Position numbers and translations under genes: made by a program. The notes beneath the pieces were generated by a model, which was not told the origin of the DNA, did not search any database, and saw only the letters and a list, made by a program, of their open reading frames with translations. From the NCBI GenBank assembly GCA_014649555.1, contig BMTG01000008.1, positions 186,001 through 250,000 on the forward strand: 64,000 nucleotides of DNA. The letters run 5' to 3'. This document shows positions 32,830 to 44,356 of this stretch, piece after piece. This stretch comes from Streptomyces globisporus (lineage in GTDB: Bacteria; Actinomycetota; Actinomycetes; Streptomycetales; Streptomycetaceae). Position 1 is the stretch's first letter, and the number at the start of each line of letters is the position of its first letter.

Positions 32830-33543
32830 ATGCAGAAGCGGATCGTGGCGTCAGAGTTTCTCGGCACTCTGCTGCTGGTGTTCTTCGCCGTGGGGTCCGC
32901 GGTGGTTGCCGTCGAATACCTCGGCACGGTGGGCATCGCCCTCACCTTCGGCTTCACCCTCCTCGCGCTGGCCTACGCGCTCGGTCCGATCTCCGGCTGC
33001 CACGTCAACCCGGCGGTGACGCTGGGCATGCTGATGGCCGGCCGCATCGACCTCCGTACGGCCGTCGAGCGCTGGGTGGCCCAGTTCCTCGGCGCGATCG
33101 TCGGAGCGGCCCTGCTGTTCCTGCTGGCGAAGCAGATCCCCGGCCTGGAGACCAGCGGCGAGTTCGGCACGAACGGCTACGACGACCGGTCGGCCGTCGG
33201 CATCAACATCGGCGGCGCGTTCCTCGCCGAGGTCGTGCTGACGTTCCTGCTCGTCTACGTGGTCCTGGCGGTCACCCACAAGGTCGCGGTCACCGGCTTC
33301 GACGGGCTGCCCATCGGCCTGGCGCTCGCCGCGATCCACCTGGTGGGCATCCCGCTGACCGGCACCTCGGTCAACCCGGCGCGCAGCTTCGGCCCGGCGC
33401 TCTTCGCGGGCGGCGCCGCCCTCTCCCAGCTCTGGCTGTTCATCGTCGCGCCGCTGGTCGGCGGAGCGATCGCGGCCTACGCCCACCGGCTCACCCACCC
33501 CTTCCCCAACGTCCTGCCCGAGGAGACCGAGGACGCCATCTGA
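32830..33543 (+). CDS. MIP-family channel (aquaporin Z-like)
   Basis: A 237-residue six-helix channel. Both half-helix boxes are intact: CHVNPAVTLG in the first half and GTSVNPARSFGPAL in the second, the latter carrying the selectivity-filter Arg. The His in AAIHLVGIPLTGTSVNPARS and the short loop C favour a water-selective (AqpZ) rather than glycerol pore; the extracellular loop with ETSGEFGTNGYDD is longer than in E. coli AqpZ. The ATG at 32830 follows GAGGTGG; an upstream ATG in the same frame (32791) is less likely. In an osmotic context it complements the betaine importer elsewhere in the window. A terminator hairpin follows. Confidence 0.92.
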   Translation: MQKRIVASEFLGTLLLVFFAVGSAVVAVEYLGTVGIALTFGFTLLALAYALGPISGCHVNPAVTLGMLMAGRIDLRTAVERWVAQFLGAIVGAALLFLLAKQIPGLETSGEFGTNGYDDRSAVGINIGGAFLAEVVLTFLLVYVVLAVTHKVAVTGFDGLPIGLALAAIHLVGIPLTGTSVNPARSFGPALFAGGAALSQLWLFIVAPLVGGAIAAYAHRLTHPFPNVLPEETEDAI

Positions 33544-33573
33544 GGTCCGCGAACGGTCCCGGCGCACCTGCGC

Positions 33574-33609
33574 GGGAGCCCGCCGCCCCACGGGGGACGG
33601 CGGGCTCCC
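33574..33609. terminator. bidirectional terminator hairpin
   Basis: GGGAGCCCGCCG (33574-33585) pairs with CGGCGGGCTCCC (33598-33609) between the convergent aquaporin and DUF1844 genes. Confidence 0.8.
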
Positions 33610-33636
33610 TGGCGTACGGGGAAGGGGAGGGGGCGG

Positions 33637-33999
33637 CTAGCCGTAGACGGGGCCGGTGTACTTCTCGCCCGGGCCGTGGCCGGGCTCGTCCGGCACCAGC
33701 GAGGCCTCGCGGAAGGCGAGCTGGAGCGACTTCAGGCCGTCGCGCAGCGGCGAGGCGTGGAAGGTGCTGATCTCCGTGGCGCTCGCGTCCAGCAGTCCGG
33801 CCAGCGCCTGGACCAGCTTGCGGGCCTCGTCCAGGTCCTTGTGCTGCTCGCCCTCCTCGGTGAGGCCGAGCTTCACGGCGGCTGCGCTCATCAGGTTGAC
33901 GGCGACCGTCACGATCACCTCGACCGCGGGGACCTCCGCGATGTCGCGGGCCATGTCGTCGAAGCCGGGGTTCTCACTGCTGGGGGTCGCGTCGCTCAT
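33637..33999 (-). CDS. DUF1844 family protein
   Basis: A 120-residue small acidic protein of the DUF1844 family, recognised by the segment VIVTVAVNLMSAAAVKLGL, the DLDEARKLVQALAGLL helix and its place next to infC, where it is found in most actinomycetes. No function is established. The ATG at 33999 has TATCGT ending 6 nt upstream on the minus strand and no ribosome site, so it is probably leaderless. It is divergent from the infC leader, sharing about 85 nt between the two presumed transcription starts. Confidence 0.85.
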   Translation of the reverse strand: MSDATPSSENPGFDDMARDIAEVPAVEVIVTVAVNLMSAAAVKLGLTEEGEQHKDLDEARKLVQALAGLLDASATEISTFHASPLRDGLKSLQLAFREASLVPDEPGHGPGEKYTGPVYG

Positions 34000-34084
34000 G
34001 CCCACACGATAAGGGCAGGCCACCGCCCTTCCGTCCGCGGGCGTCCCTCCGGCCTCCGTGGTGCGGGCCCCGGGGATCGTGCGG

Positions 34085-34389
34085 TAGTCTGGTGGAACGA
34101 CCGGCCGGACATCTATGTGCCCGGCCCACAAGTGGAGGCTCCGATCTCCCACCTGGCTGTCCGTTCAGGACGGCGGGTCACCGGTCAGGCGGCGACCATC
34201 GTTCCGTACGGACGATGGGCCCGCCCGATAGCCCCGCGGTTCACCGCGGCGGTGTTCCGGTAGTTCCTGGAGCCTCGCCTTGTGTCCCGTCCGGGGCATT
34301 TTTGCCGTTCCGGCGCGGTTGGTCTTGACGTTATAAGACGTTACGCGGCTGTCCGCCAGGCGGTCGCGTGGTGCTACCGAGGAGGATCC
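34085..34389 (+). promoter_or_regulatory. infC promoter and long structured leader
   Basis: TAGTCT (34085-34090) is a likely -10; from it to the infC start are about 300 nt without a gene. The leader can fold several local hairpins: GGCCGG/CCGGCC (34103-34126), CCATCGT/ACGATGG with a CCGTACGG core (34196-34218), and CCGCGG/CCGCGG with a TTCA loop (34234-34249). A TTGACG-TTATAA segment at ~34325-34336 could hold a second promoter. infC leaders are regulated by ribosomal protein L20 in Firmicutes; whether this one is, is not known. Confidence 0.5.
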
Positions 34390-35049
34390 ATCAGCGCCGA
34401 GCCCCGCATCAACGACCGGATTCGCGTTCCCGAGGTCCGACTTGTCGGTCCCAGCGGCGAGCAGGTCGGGATTGTTCCGCTTGCCAAGGCCCTGGAACTC
34501 GCACAGGAGTACGACCTCGACCTGGTCGAGGTGGCGGCGACAGCCCGTCCGCCCGTGTGCAAGCTCATGGACTACGGGAAGTTCAAGTACGAGTCGGCCA
34601 TGAAGGCCCGTGAGGCGCGCAAGAACCAGGCGCACACGGTCATCAAGGAGATGAAGCTCCGGCCGAAGATCGACCCGCACGACTATGACACCAAGAAGGG
34701 TCATGTCGTCCGGTTCCTCAAGCAGGGCGACAAGGTCAAGATCACGATCATGTTCCGTGGTCGTGAGCAGTCCCGTCCCGAGCTGGGCTTCCGACTGCTC
34801 CAGCGTCTCGCTTCGGACGTCGAGGACCTGGGCTTCATCGAGTCCAACCCGAAGCAGGACGGCCGGAACATGATCATGGTTCTGGGCCCGCACAAGAAGA
34901 AGACCGAAGCCATGGCCGAAGCCCGCGAGGCCCAGGCCGCCCGCAAGGCGGAGCGTCAGGGCACGACCGACGCACCGTCCGAGGGCGAGACCGCCGAGGC
35001 CCCGGCCGACGCGGCCGAGGCTCCGGCCGAGACACCTTCCGAGGCGTGA
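34390..35049 (+). CDS. infC: translation initiation factor IF-3, ATC start codon
   Basis: A 219-residue IF-3, which keeps 30S subunits free and checks the initiation codon and tRNA. The N-domain begins [19 protein letters not shown]; the linker KARKNQ-type helix and C-domain ([20 protein letters not shown], then [15 protein letters not shown]) are complete, with an Ala/Glu/Pro-rich C-terminal extension of ~45 residues found in actinomycetes. No ATG/GTG is suitably placed: AGGAGG ends 4 nt before ATC at 34390. A non-canonical AUU/AUC start, discriminated against by IF-3 itself, is the classical autoregulatory device of infC. The frame continues upstream but would run through the ribosome site. 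Confidence 0.95.
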   Translation: MSAEPRINDRIRVPEVRLVGPSGEQVGIVPLAKALELAQEYDLDLVEVAATARPPVCKLMDYGKFKYESAMKAREARKNQAHTVIKEMKLRPKIDPHDYDTKKGHVVRFLKQGDKVKITIMFRGREQSRPELGFRLLQRLASDVEDLGFIESNPKQDGRNMIMVLGPHKKKTEAMAEAREAQAARKAERQGTTDAPSEGETAEAPADAAEAPAETPSEA

Positions 35050-35108
35050 CCTTCGGGGGCCGCCACCCAGGCGCCCCCGGGTCATCCCGGAATCCCATAG
35101 AGATCTGA

Positions 35109-35145
35109 CGCCCCTGCAGTCCGGTGCTCCGCACCGCGAGGGGCG
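35109..35145 (+). promoter_or_regulatory. two-tier hairpin between infC and rpmI
   Basis: CGCCCCT (35109-35115) pairs with AGGGGCG (35139-35145) and encloses a second stem CGGTGC/GCACCG (35122-35127 with 35131-35136). It ends just before the rpmI ribosome site (GAGGAGAG), where a structure could attenuate, be processed or bind L20. No T-run follows. Confidence 0.5.
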
Positions 35146-35170
35146 CCACTGACGAGGAGAGAACGGCGCG

Positions 35171-35365
35171 ATGCCGAAGAACAAGACGCACAGCGGTGCC
35201 AGCAAGCGCTTCAAGATCACCGGCTCCGGCAAGGTGCTCCGCGAGAGGGCCGGCAAGCGCCACCTGCTCGAGCACAAGTCGTCCAAGAAGACCCGCTCGC
35301 TGACCGGCACGGTCGTCGTGGCTCCGGCCGACGCCAAGAAGATCAAGAAGCTTCTCGGCAAGTGA
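35171..35365 (+). CDS. rpmI: 50S ribosomal protein L35
   Basis: A 64-residue basic ribosomal protein: [20 protein letters not shown], then [20 protein letters not shown] and a terminal IKKLLGK, the full L35 length. ATG preceded by GAGGAGAG. It stands between infC and rplT as in nearly all bacteria, forming infC-rpmI-rplT. Downstream, GCCTCCGG/CCGGAGGC (35376-35396 region) makes a short hairpin before rplT. Confidence 0.97.
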   Translation: MPKNKTHSGASKRFKITGSGKVLRERAGKRHLLEHKSSKKTRSLTGTVVVAPADAKKIKKLLGK

Positions 35366-35472
35366 GGCCCGGCCTCCGGCTCGCCCCGGAGGCACGACCT
35401 CGATCACACCGGGACCAATTCGTTTCCGGGCCGTGTGAAGACACCCACGGCCCCGCTACAAGGAGTTAACAC

Positions 35473-35856
35473 GTGGCACGCGTCAAGCGGGCAGTCAACG
35501 CCCACAAGAAGCGCCGGGCAATCCTCGAAGCCGCCAGCGGCTACCGCGGTCAGCGCTCGCGTCTGTACCGCAAGGCCAAGGAGCAGGTCACCCACTCCCT
35601 GGTCTACAACTACAACGACCGCAAGAAGCGCAAGGGCGACTTCCGTCAGCTGTGGATCCAGCGCATCAACGCCGCTGCCCGCCAGAACGGCATGACGTAC
35701 AACCGCCTCATCCAGGGTCTGAAGGCCGCCAACATCGAGGTGGACCGCAAGATCCTGGCCGAGCTCGCGGTCAACGACGCCAACGCGTTCGCCGCCCTCG
35801 TCGAGGTCGCCCAGAAGGCCCTCCCGAGCGACGTCAACGCCCCGAAGGCCGCCTGA
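35473..35856 (+). CDS. rplT: 50S ribosomal protein L20
   Basis: A 127-residue L20 that binds 23S rRNA early in large-subunit assembly and, in other bacteria, represses its own operon. The basic N-terminal arm ([20 protein letters not shown], then [15 protein letters not shown]) and globular C-terminal domain ([20 protein letters not shown]) are complete. Start is GTG with AGGAG 8 nt upstream. It closes the infC operon, followed by a 15-bp terminator hairpin. Confidence 0.97.
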   Translation: MARVKRAVNAHKKRRAILEAASGYRGQRSRLYRKAKEQVTHSLVYNYNDRKKRKGDFRQLWIQRINAAARQNGMTYNRLIQGLKAANIEVDRKILAELAVNDANAFAALVEVAQKALPSDVNAPKAA

Positions 35857-35888
35857 TCCAGGCACCGCTTTCCCAGGTAGTACGTGAA

Positions 35889-35923
35889 CCGGACCCGCAG
35901 GCGCACACCGCCTGCGGGTCCGG
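35889..35923 (+). terminator. terminator of the infC-rpmI-rplT operon
   Basis: A perfect 15-bp stem (35889-35903 with 35909-35923) with a CACAC loop, 32 nt beyond the rplT stop codon. Confidence 0.9.
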
Positions 35924-35974
35924 TGCGTTGCCGCTGAACCCCACCGCCGTACGCAGAGAGGCTCGCCGCCGACC

Positions 35975-36820
35975 ATGGGCACCCCCGAACTGATCTCCCC
36001 CCGCTCCCCGCGCGTCGCCGCCGCCCGCCGGCTGGCCCGCCGCAACTTCCGGGGCAAGGAGCGCAGGTTCATCGCCGAGGGGCCCCAGGCCGTACGCGAG
36101 GCCGCCGCCCACCGCGGCGGGGACGGTGAGCCGACCCTCATCGAGCTGTTCGCCACTCCCGAGGCCGCCGACCGGTACGCCGACATCATCGAGGCCGCCC
36201 ACAGCGCGGGTGCCCGGGTCCACCTGGCCGACGCCGACGTCCTCGCCGACGTCTCCCAGACCGTCACCCCGCAGGGCCTCATCGGCGTCTGCCGCTTCCT
36301 GGACTCCCCCTTCCAGGAGATCCTGGACGCCAGGCCCACCCTGGTGGCCGTTCTGGCCAACGTCCGCGACCCCGGGAACGCCGGTACGGTACTGCGCTGC
36401 GCGGACGCCGCGGGCGCCGACGCGGTGATCCTGACCGATGCCTCCGTCGACCTCTACAACCCCAAGTCCGTACGCGCCTCGGTCGGTTCGCTCTTCCATC
36501 TCCCCGTCGCCGTCGGCGTCCCCGTCGACCAGGCCGTCCAAGGCCTGCGGGACGCCGGGGTGCGGATCCTCGCCGCCGACGGGGCCGGGGACGACGACCT
36601 GGACGACGAGCTGGACGCGGGCACCATGGGCACCCCCACCGCCTGGGTCTTCGGCAACGAGGCCTGGGGGCTCCCCGAGGAGACCCGTGCGCTCGCCGAC
36701 GCCGTCGTCCGCGTCCCCATCCACGGCAAGGCGGAGAGCCTCAACCTCGCCACCGCCGCCGCCGTCTGCCTCTACGCCTCCGCCCGCGCGCAGCGTCCGC
36801 GGCGCGCCCCCGACACGTGA
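35975..36820 (+). CDS. TrmH/SpoU-type RNA 2'-O-methyltransferase
   Basis: A 281-residue SPOUT enzyme that methylates a ribose 2'-OH in rRNA or tRNA with SAM. The N-terminal substrate-binding domain (NFRGKERRFIAEGPQAVREA) precedes the knotted catalytic domain with motif 1 LANVRDPGNAGTVLRCADAA, motif 2 AWVFGNEAWGLPEE and motif 3 RVPIHGKAESLNLATAAAVCL. Motif 1 includes the catalytic Arg after a conserved Asn. Its place beside rplT is conserved in actinomycetes, where it is usually annotated as an rRNA methyltransferase. The ATG at 35975 has only a weak ribosome site; an internal start a few codons later cannot be excluded. Confidence 0.9.
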   Translation: MGTPELISPRSPRVAAARRLARRNFRGKERRFIAEGPQAVREAAAHRGGDGEPTLIELFATPEAADRYADIIEAAHSAGARVHLADADVLADVSQTVTPQGLIGVCRFLDSPFQEILDARPTLVAVLANVRDPGNAGTVLRCADAAGADAVILTDASVDLYNPKSVRASVGSLFHLPVAVGVPVDQAVQGLRDAGVRILAADGAGDDDLDDELDAGTMGTPTAWVFGNEAWGLPEETRALADAVVRVPIHGKAESLNLATAAAVCLYASARAQRPRRAPDT

Positions 36821-36993
36821 CCCGGCGCCGTCCTCACGGCCCCCCGGCACACGATCCCGGCCAATCCCGCGCCCCCTCCCACCGGCGCACTCCCCTCCGC
36901 GCCCCCACAGGGTGTCGCCGGTTCACCGACGACTAGTAGGGTGACGAACTCGGGGGCCCACTGCACCGGTTCGAGAGGTGGGGATACGGGAAG

Positions 36994-39405
<2,412 letters not shown>

Positions 39406-39406
<1 letters not shown>

Positions 39407-41919
39407 TGCGCGTCCCGCTTTCCTGGCTGCGGGAGTACGTCGACCTGCCGGCGACGGAGACCGGCCGTGACGTCCAGGCCAAGCTCGTCTCCGTGGGCCT
39501 GGAGGTCGAGACCGTCGAGCAGATCGGTGCGGGCCTCAAGGGCCCCCTGGTCGTCGGACAGGTCCTGACCATCGAGGAGCTGGAGGGGTTCAAGAAGCCC
39601 ATCCGCTTCTGCACCGTCGACGTCGGCACCGCCAACGGCACCGGCGAACCGCAGGAGATCGTCTGCGGCGCCCGTAACTTCTCGGTCGGCGACAAGGTCG
39701 TCGTGGTCCTCCCGGGCGCCGTCCTGCCCGGCGACTTCGCGATCGCCGCCCGCAAGACGTACGGCAAGACCTCCCACGGCATGATCTGCTCCACCGACGA
39801 GCTGGGCATGGGCGACGACGGCACGCACGGCATCATCGTGCTGCCCCCGGAGCACGAGGTCGGCACCGACGCGATCGAGCTGCTCCAGCTCGTCGACGAG
39901 GTCCTCGACATCGCCGTCACCCCGGACCGCGGCTACTGCCTCTCGATGCGCGGTGTCGCCCGCGAGACTGCGACCGCCTACGGGCTGCCGCTGCGCGACC
40001 CGGCGCTGCTGGACGTGCCCGCGCCGAACGCGTACGGCTACCCGGTCCAGATCAGCGACCCGATCGGCTGCGACCGCTTCACCGCGCGCACCGTCACCGG
40101 TCTCCAGCCCGAGGCCCGCTCCCCGATCTGGATGCAGCGCCGGCTCCAGAAGGCCGGGATGCGGCCGATCTCGCTGGCCGTCGACATCACCAACTACGTG
40201 ATGCTGGAGCTCGGCCAGCCGCTGCACGCCTACGACCGCAACCGGGTCGACGGGCCGATCGGCGTGCGCCGCGCCACCCAGGGCGAGAAGCTCACCACCC
40301 TGGACGGCGCCGTCCGCGTGCTGGACGCCGAGGACCTGGTCATCACCGACAACCGCGGCCCCATCGGCCTCGCGGGCGTCATGGGCGGCGCCAACACCGA
40401 GATCGCCGACGCGGACGGCGAGCACGCGCTCACCACCGAGGTCGTCATCGAGGCGGCGCACTTCGACGCGATCTCGATCGCCCGCACCGCGCGCCGCCAC
40501 AAGCTGTCCTCCGAGGCGTCCAAGCGCTTCGAGCGCGGCGTCGACCCGCAGGCCGCCGCCGCTGCCGCGCAGCGCACGGTGGACCTGCTGGTCCTCCTCG
40601 CGGGCGGCACCGCCGAGGCCGGGGTCACCGAGATCACCTCGCCCCACGCGCCGCGCACCATCGCCATGCCGGCGAACCACCCGGACAAGGTGGCCGGCGT
40701 GGAGTACGGCCGCGAGACCGTCGTCCGCCGCCTCCAGGAGGTCGGCTGCGACGTCTACGGGCAGGACGAGCTGATCGTCACCGTCCCGTCCTGGCGGCCC
40801 GACCTGAACGAGCCGAACGACCTCGCCGAAGAGGTCATCCGCCTGGAGGGCTACGAGAACCTGCCCTCCACGCTGCCCACGCCCCCCTCCGGGCGCGGTC
40901 TCACCGACCGGCAGCGGCTGCACCGCCGCATCGGCCGGGTGCTGGCCGGGGCCGGTTACGTCGAGGCGCTCAGCTACCCGTTCATCGGCGACGCGGTCCT
41001 CGACCAGCTCGGCCTGGAGGCGGACGACGCCCGCCGCCGCACGGTCAAGCTGGTCAACCCGATCTCCGACGAGGAGCCGGCGCTGCGCACCACGCTGCTG
41101 CCGGGCCTTCTCGGCGCCCTGCGCCGCAACGACGGCCGTGGCAGCCACGACCTGGCGCTCTTCGAGACGGGTCTGGTTTTCCGGCCCACGGGCGAGGAGA
41201 CGCAGGCCGTCCGGCTGCCCGTCGACCGCCGCCCCACCGACGAGGAGATCGCCGGTCTGAACGCGGCCCTGCCGCGTCAGCCGCGCCGCGCCGCCGTCGT
41301 CCTCGCGGGCGCCCGCGAGCAGGCCGGCTGGTGGGGCAAGGGCACCCCGGCGACCTGGGCGGACGCCGTCGAGGCGGCCCGCCTGATCGCTGCGGAGGCC
41401 GGTGTCGAGGTCATCGTCCGCGCCGACCAGCACGCCCCGTGGCACCCGGGCCGCTGCGCCGCGCTGTACGTCAACGTGAACGGCGAGGAGACCCTCTTCG
41501 GGCACGCGGGCGAACTGCACCCGCGGGTGATCAAGGCGCTCCACCTGCCCGAGCGGACCTGCGCCGCCGAGGTCGAGCTGGACGTCCTGGAACAGGCCGT
41601 CGACGGAGCGCTCCAGGCGCCCAGGATCTCCACCTTCCCGGTGGCGACCCAGGACGTCGCGCTCGTCGTCGCCGCGGACGTCCCGGCCGCCGACGTCGAG
41701 GCGGCGCTGCGCGAGGGCGCGGGTGAACTCCTCGAATCGCTGCGGCTGTTCGACGTCTTCACCGGCGAGCAGATCGGCGGGGGCAACAAGTCCCTGGCGT
41801 ACGCGCTGCGCTTCCGCGCCGCCGACCGCACGCTGACCGTCGAGGAGGCGTCGGCCGCCCGCGACAGCGCGGTGGCCCTGGCCGCCGAGCGTACGGGCGC
41901 GGTGCTGCGCGGGGCGTAA
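39406..41919 (+). CDS. pheT: phenylalanyl-tRNA synthetase beta subunit
   Basis: An 837-residue beta subunit of the (alpha-beta)2 enzyme. Domains in order: start segment [17 protein letters not shown]-fold tRNA-binding domain (~40-150), B3/B4 editing domain ([20 protein letters not shown], which contacts mischarged tyrosine), B5 ([21 protein letters not shown]), catalytic-like core, and the terminal FDX-ACB anticodon-binding domain ([20 protein letters not shown] ... [20 protein letters not shown]). Length is normal. One-nucleotide stop/start overlap with pheS (TGATG). Ends in an 18-bp terminator. Confidence 0.96.
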
Positions 41920-41934
41920 CACCCCCTGGGCGTT

Positions 41935-41973
41935 GAGAAGGGGCGTATCCGGCCACCGGATACGCCCCTTCTC
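41935..41973 (+). terminator. pheST terminator hairpin
   Basis: A perfect 18-bp stem (41935-41952 with 41956-41973) with a 3-nt CCA centre, 16 nt past the pheT stop codon. From here to 42276 (about 300 nt) I see no gene. Confidence 0.92.
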
Positions 41974-42276
41974 CGTCCCGCCGATCGGCGGAGGGACCAC
42001 ACGCCGGATCCGGGAGCGGGAACCGGGAGGAAACGCGGTTCCGGCCGCCGTTCCGCAGCCACCCTCCTTCGTCGTCGGTCAGTGGGCCGTGCGGTCCGGG
42101 CGCCGCCCGCACTGCCTCGGAGTGTCGGGCAGGTAGCAGTGCGGACGGCGCGGGTGCGGGTCGTAGGCCGTTACGAGGGGGAGCCGACGACCCGGCCGCC
42201 TCTTGCGAGGGAGTTCATTCAACCGAGCCGGGGAGCCGCGCGGCAGAGCGCACAGCAGGAGGGTTCGGGCATTCCG

Positions 42277-42310
42277 TTCACACCCCGTGTGAATCGTGCT
42301 CCACTAGGCT
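42277..42310 (+). promoter_or_regulatory. 17-bp palindromic operator and promoter of the TPR regulator
   Basis: TTCACACCCCGTGTGAA (42277-42293) is a perfect 7-bp dyad around CCC. TAGGCT (42305-42310) is the -10; the palindrome covers the -35 region, so a bound protein would block transcription. The mRNA leader to the ATG at 42337 would be ~20 nt. Confidence 0.65.
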
Positions 42311-42336
42311 CATTGCGACACGCACCTGGGGGGACG

Positions 42337-43689
42337 ATGGAGCCCAATGTCCTGCTCGAATCGTTGATCGAGGAGTCCGGTGTCTCCCGGGCGGGCCTTG
42401 CCGGTCACGTCAACCGGGCGGGCCGGTCCCGCGGGCTGAGCCTGCGGTACGAACACACCGCCGTCTCCCGCTGGCTCAAGGGCCAGCGCCCGCGCGGCCA
42501 GGTGCCGGACCTCATCTGCGAGGTGCTGGGCGGACGGCTGGGCCGGCCCGTCGGGCTCGACGACATCGGGATGGGCACATCGGCGGCATCGGGAGGGACG
42601 GACACCGGATCCGGGAGCGCCTCCCTCTCCGGTTTCGTCGAGCGGGCCACCGCGCTGTGGCGCTCCGACGAACAGCAGCGCCCGCACCTGGCCACCGTCC
42701 CCGCCGTCACCGGGACCCCGGCGGTGATGCCGGTCTGGGAGTGGGAGAACCCCCCGGAGGACACCGACGTCTCCCGCCCCGGCCCCGGGCGGGTGAACCC
42801 CTCCGACATAGCGATGCTCAAGGCGGCCCGCGACCACTACGAGCAGATGTACCGCAAGACGGGCGGCATCGCGACCAGGTCCCGGATCGTCCGCTTCCTC
42901 AACGCGGAGGCCGCACCGCTGCTGCGCGGCGGCCACAGCGACGCGCTCGGCCGCAGCCTGCACCGGGCGACGGCCGGCCTGGTCGCGGTGGCGGGCATCT
43001 GCGCCTACGACTCCGACGCCCACGGCCTCGCCCAGCGCTACTTCCACCAGGCGCTGCGGCTCGCCAAGTCCAGCGGGGACCGGGGGCTCGGCGGCTATGT
43101 GATCGCCCTGCTGGTCACCCAGTCGCTGTTCCTGGGCGACTACCGCCGCTCCATCGCCTTCGCCGAGGCCGCGCTGCGGGCCGCCGGCGGCCACATCACC
43201 CCGGCCCTCGCCGCCGATCTGCACGCCATGCAGGCCAAGGCGTACGCCCAGCTCGGCGACGCCGCGAGCGCCCGCGCCTGCATCGGGCGGGCCGAGGCGC
43301 AGGCGGGCCGGATCCACACCGGCCGGGAGCCGGACGAGACCGGGTACGTCCAGCCGGGCCTGGTCGACGTCCAGGTGGCCGAGGCGCTGATCGGGCTCGG
43401 CGATCTGCCCGCCGCCCGGGAGCACGCGGCCTCCGCGGTGCGCGCCCCGGCGCACGACCGGGGGCGCGTGCACCGGCTCGCGATGCTCAGCCATATCGAG
43501 CTGCTCCAGGGGGAGGCCGACCGCGCGGCCACGACAGCTGCCGAAATGGCCGTACGGGCCCGGGGGATGGAGTCCCAGCGGCTGCGCGACCGGCTGCGGC
43601 AGGTCCGCGGCGAGCTGGCCGCGAGCGGCTGCGCCGACGCCGTCGAAACCACCGATCTCATCGACGAGGCGCTCCGCGTGCCTCTGTGA
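42337..43689 (+). CDS. NsdA/NsdB-like regulator with HTH and TPR-type repeats
   Basis: A 450-residue regulator. The N-terminus carries a helix-turn-helix-like region (VLLESLIEESGVSRAGLAGH to TAVSRWLKGQRPRGQVPDLI), a ~70-residue variable linker follows, and residues ~150-450 form alpha-helical TPR-like repeats (MLKAARDHYEQMYRKTGGIA, GLAQRYFHQALRLAKSSGDR, ALAADLHAMQAKAYAQLGDA). This layout is that of Streptomyces NsdA/NsdB, negative regulators of sporulation and antibiotic production; it is a paralogue or relative, and I cannot tell which. The ATG at 42337 has GGGGGG before it. A palindromic operator in its promoter suggests control by another regulator or itself. Confidence 0.8.
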   Translation: MEPNVLLESLIEESGVSRAGLAGHVNRAGRSRGLSLRYEHTAVSRWLKGQRPRGQVPDLICEVLGGRLGRPVGLDDIGMGTSAASGGTDTGSGSASLSGFVERATALWRSDEQQRPHLATVPAVTGTPAVMPVWEWENPPEDTDVSRPGPGRVNPSDIAMLKAARDHYEQMYRKTGGIATRSRIVRFLNAEAAPLLRGGHSDALGRSLHRATAGLVAVAGICAYDSDAHGLAQRYFHQALRLAKSSGDRGLGGYVIALLVTQSLFLGDYRRSIAFAEAALRAAGGHITPALAADLHAMQAKAYAQLGDAASARACIGRAEAQAGRIHTGREPDETGYVQPGLVDVQVAEALIGLGDLPAAREHAASAVRAPAHDRGRVHRLAMLSHIELLQGEADRAATTAAEMAVRARGMESQRLRDRLRQVRGELAASGCADAVETTDLIDEALRVPL

Positions 43690-43775
43690 GCTCCACCGAC
43701 GCCCCGCCGTTCGTTCCCCCCGACAGCCGAGCCTGCTGGCATGTTGACCCCAACATGTCGAAAGGCGGCAGAACC

Positions 43776-44306
43776 GTGCAGTGGACGAACTTAAGCGAAC
43801 AGAATGTGTATCAGAACCCCTGGTTCCGGGTGAATCTGGCGGATGTCGAACTGCCCGACGGCAGCCATCTCGACCACTTCGTCATCCGGCTGCGCCCCGT
43901 CGCGGCCGCCACCGTCGTCAACGAGGCCAACGAGGTGCTGCTGCTCTGGCGGCACCGGTTCATCACCGACAGCTGGGGGTGGGAGCTGGCCGCGGGCGTC
44001 GTCGAGGACGGCGAGGACATCGCGGCGGCGGCGGCACGCGAGATGGAGGAGGAGACCGGCTGGCGCCCCGGCGAGCTGCGCCCCCTGCTCACCGTGGAAC
44101 CGTCGAACGGCCTCACCGACGCCCGCCACCACCTCTACTGGTCCGACGAGGCACACTGGACCGGCCACCCGCAGGACCCCTTCGAGTCGTCGCGCCGCGA
44201 GTGGATACCCCTCAAGGTGGTCCCGGACATGATCGCCCGGGGCGAGGTGCCCGCCGCGAACATGGCGGCCGCCCTGCTGATGCTGCACCACCTGAGACTG
44301 GGCTGA
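43776..44306 (+). CDS. NUDIX hydrolase with an N-terminal TTA codon
   Basis: A 176-residue NUDIX protein. The complete Nudix box is GVVEDGEDIAAAAAREMEEE followed by TGW (G-x5-E-x7-R-E-x2-E-E-x-G), with the preceding RPVAAATVVNEANEVLLLWR typical of ADP-ribose/nucleoside-diphosphate-sugar hydrolases; the substrate is not known. The GTG at 43776 has AAGGCGG 7 nt upstream; an ATG seven codons earlier (43755) is the alternative. Codon 6 (43791-43793) is TTA, which needs the bldA tRNA, so the protein should appear mainly late in growth. It follows the NsdA-like gene by ~85 nt and precedes an 81-residue ORF. Confidence 0.88.
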   Translation: MQWTNLSEQNVYQNPWFRVNLADVELPDGSHLDHFVIRLRPVAAATVVNEANEVLLLWRHRFITDSWGWELAAGVVEDGEDIAAAAAREMEEETGWRPGELRPLLTVEPSNGLTDARHHLYWSDEAHWTGHPQDPFESSRREWIPLKVVPDMIARGEVPAANMAAALLMLHHLRLG

Positions 44307-44356
44307 CCCGGGCCCCGCGACGGATCCCGGGTAGGGGACAACCTCCGAGGAGGAGA

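Noticed and set aside
36861-36867. Fourth CCAATCC site
   Set aside because: No CGAA-type box lies 15-16 nt downstream, and the GAC prefix is missing, so it is not a SigK-type promoter.
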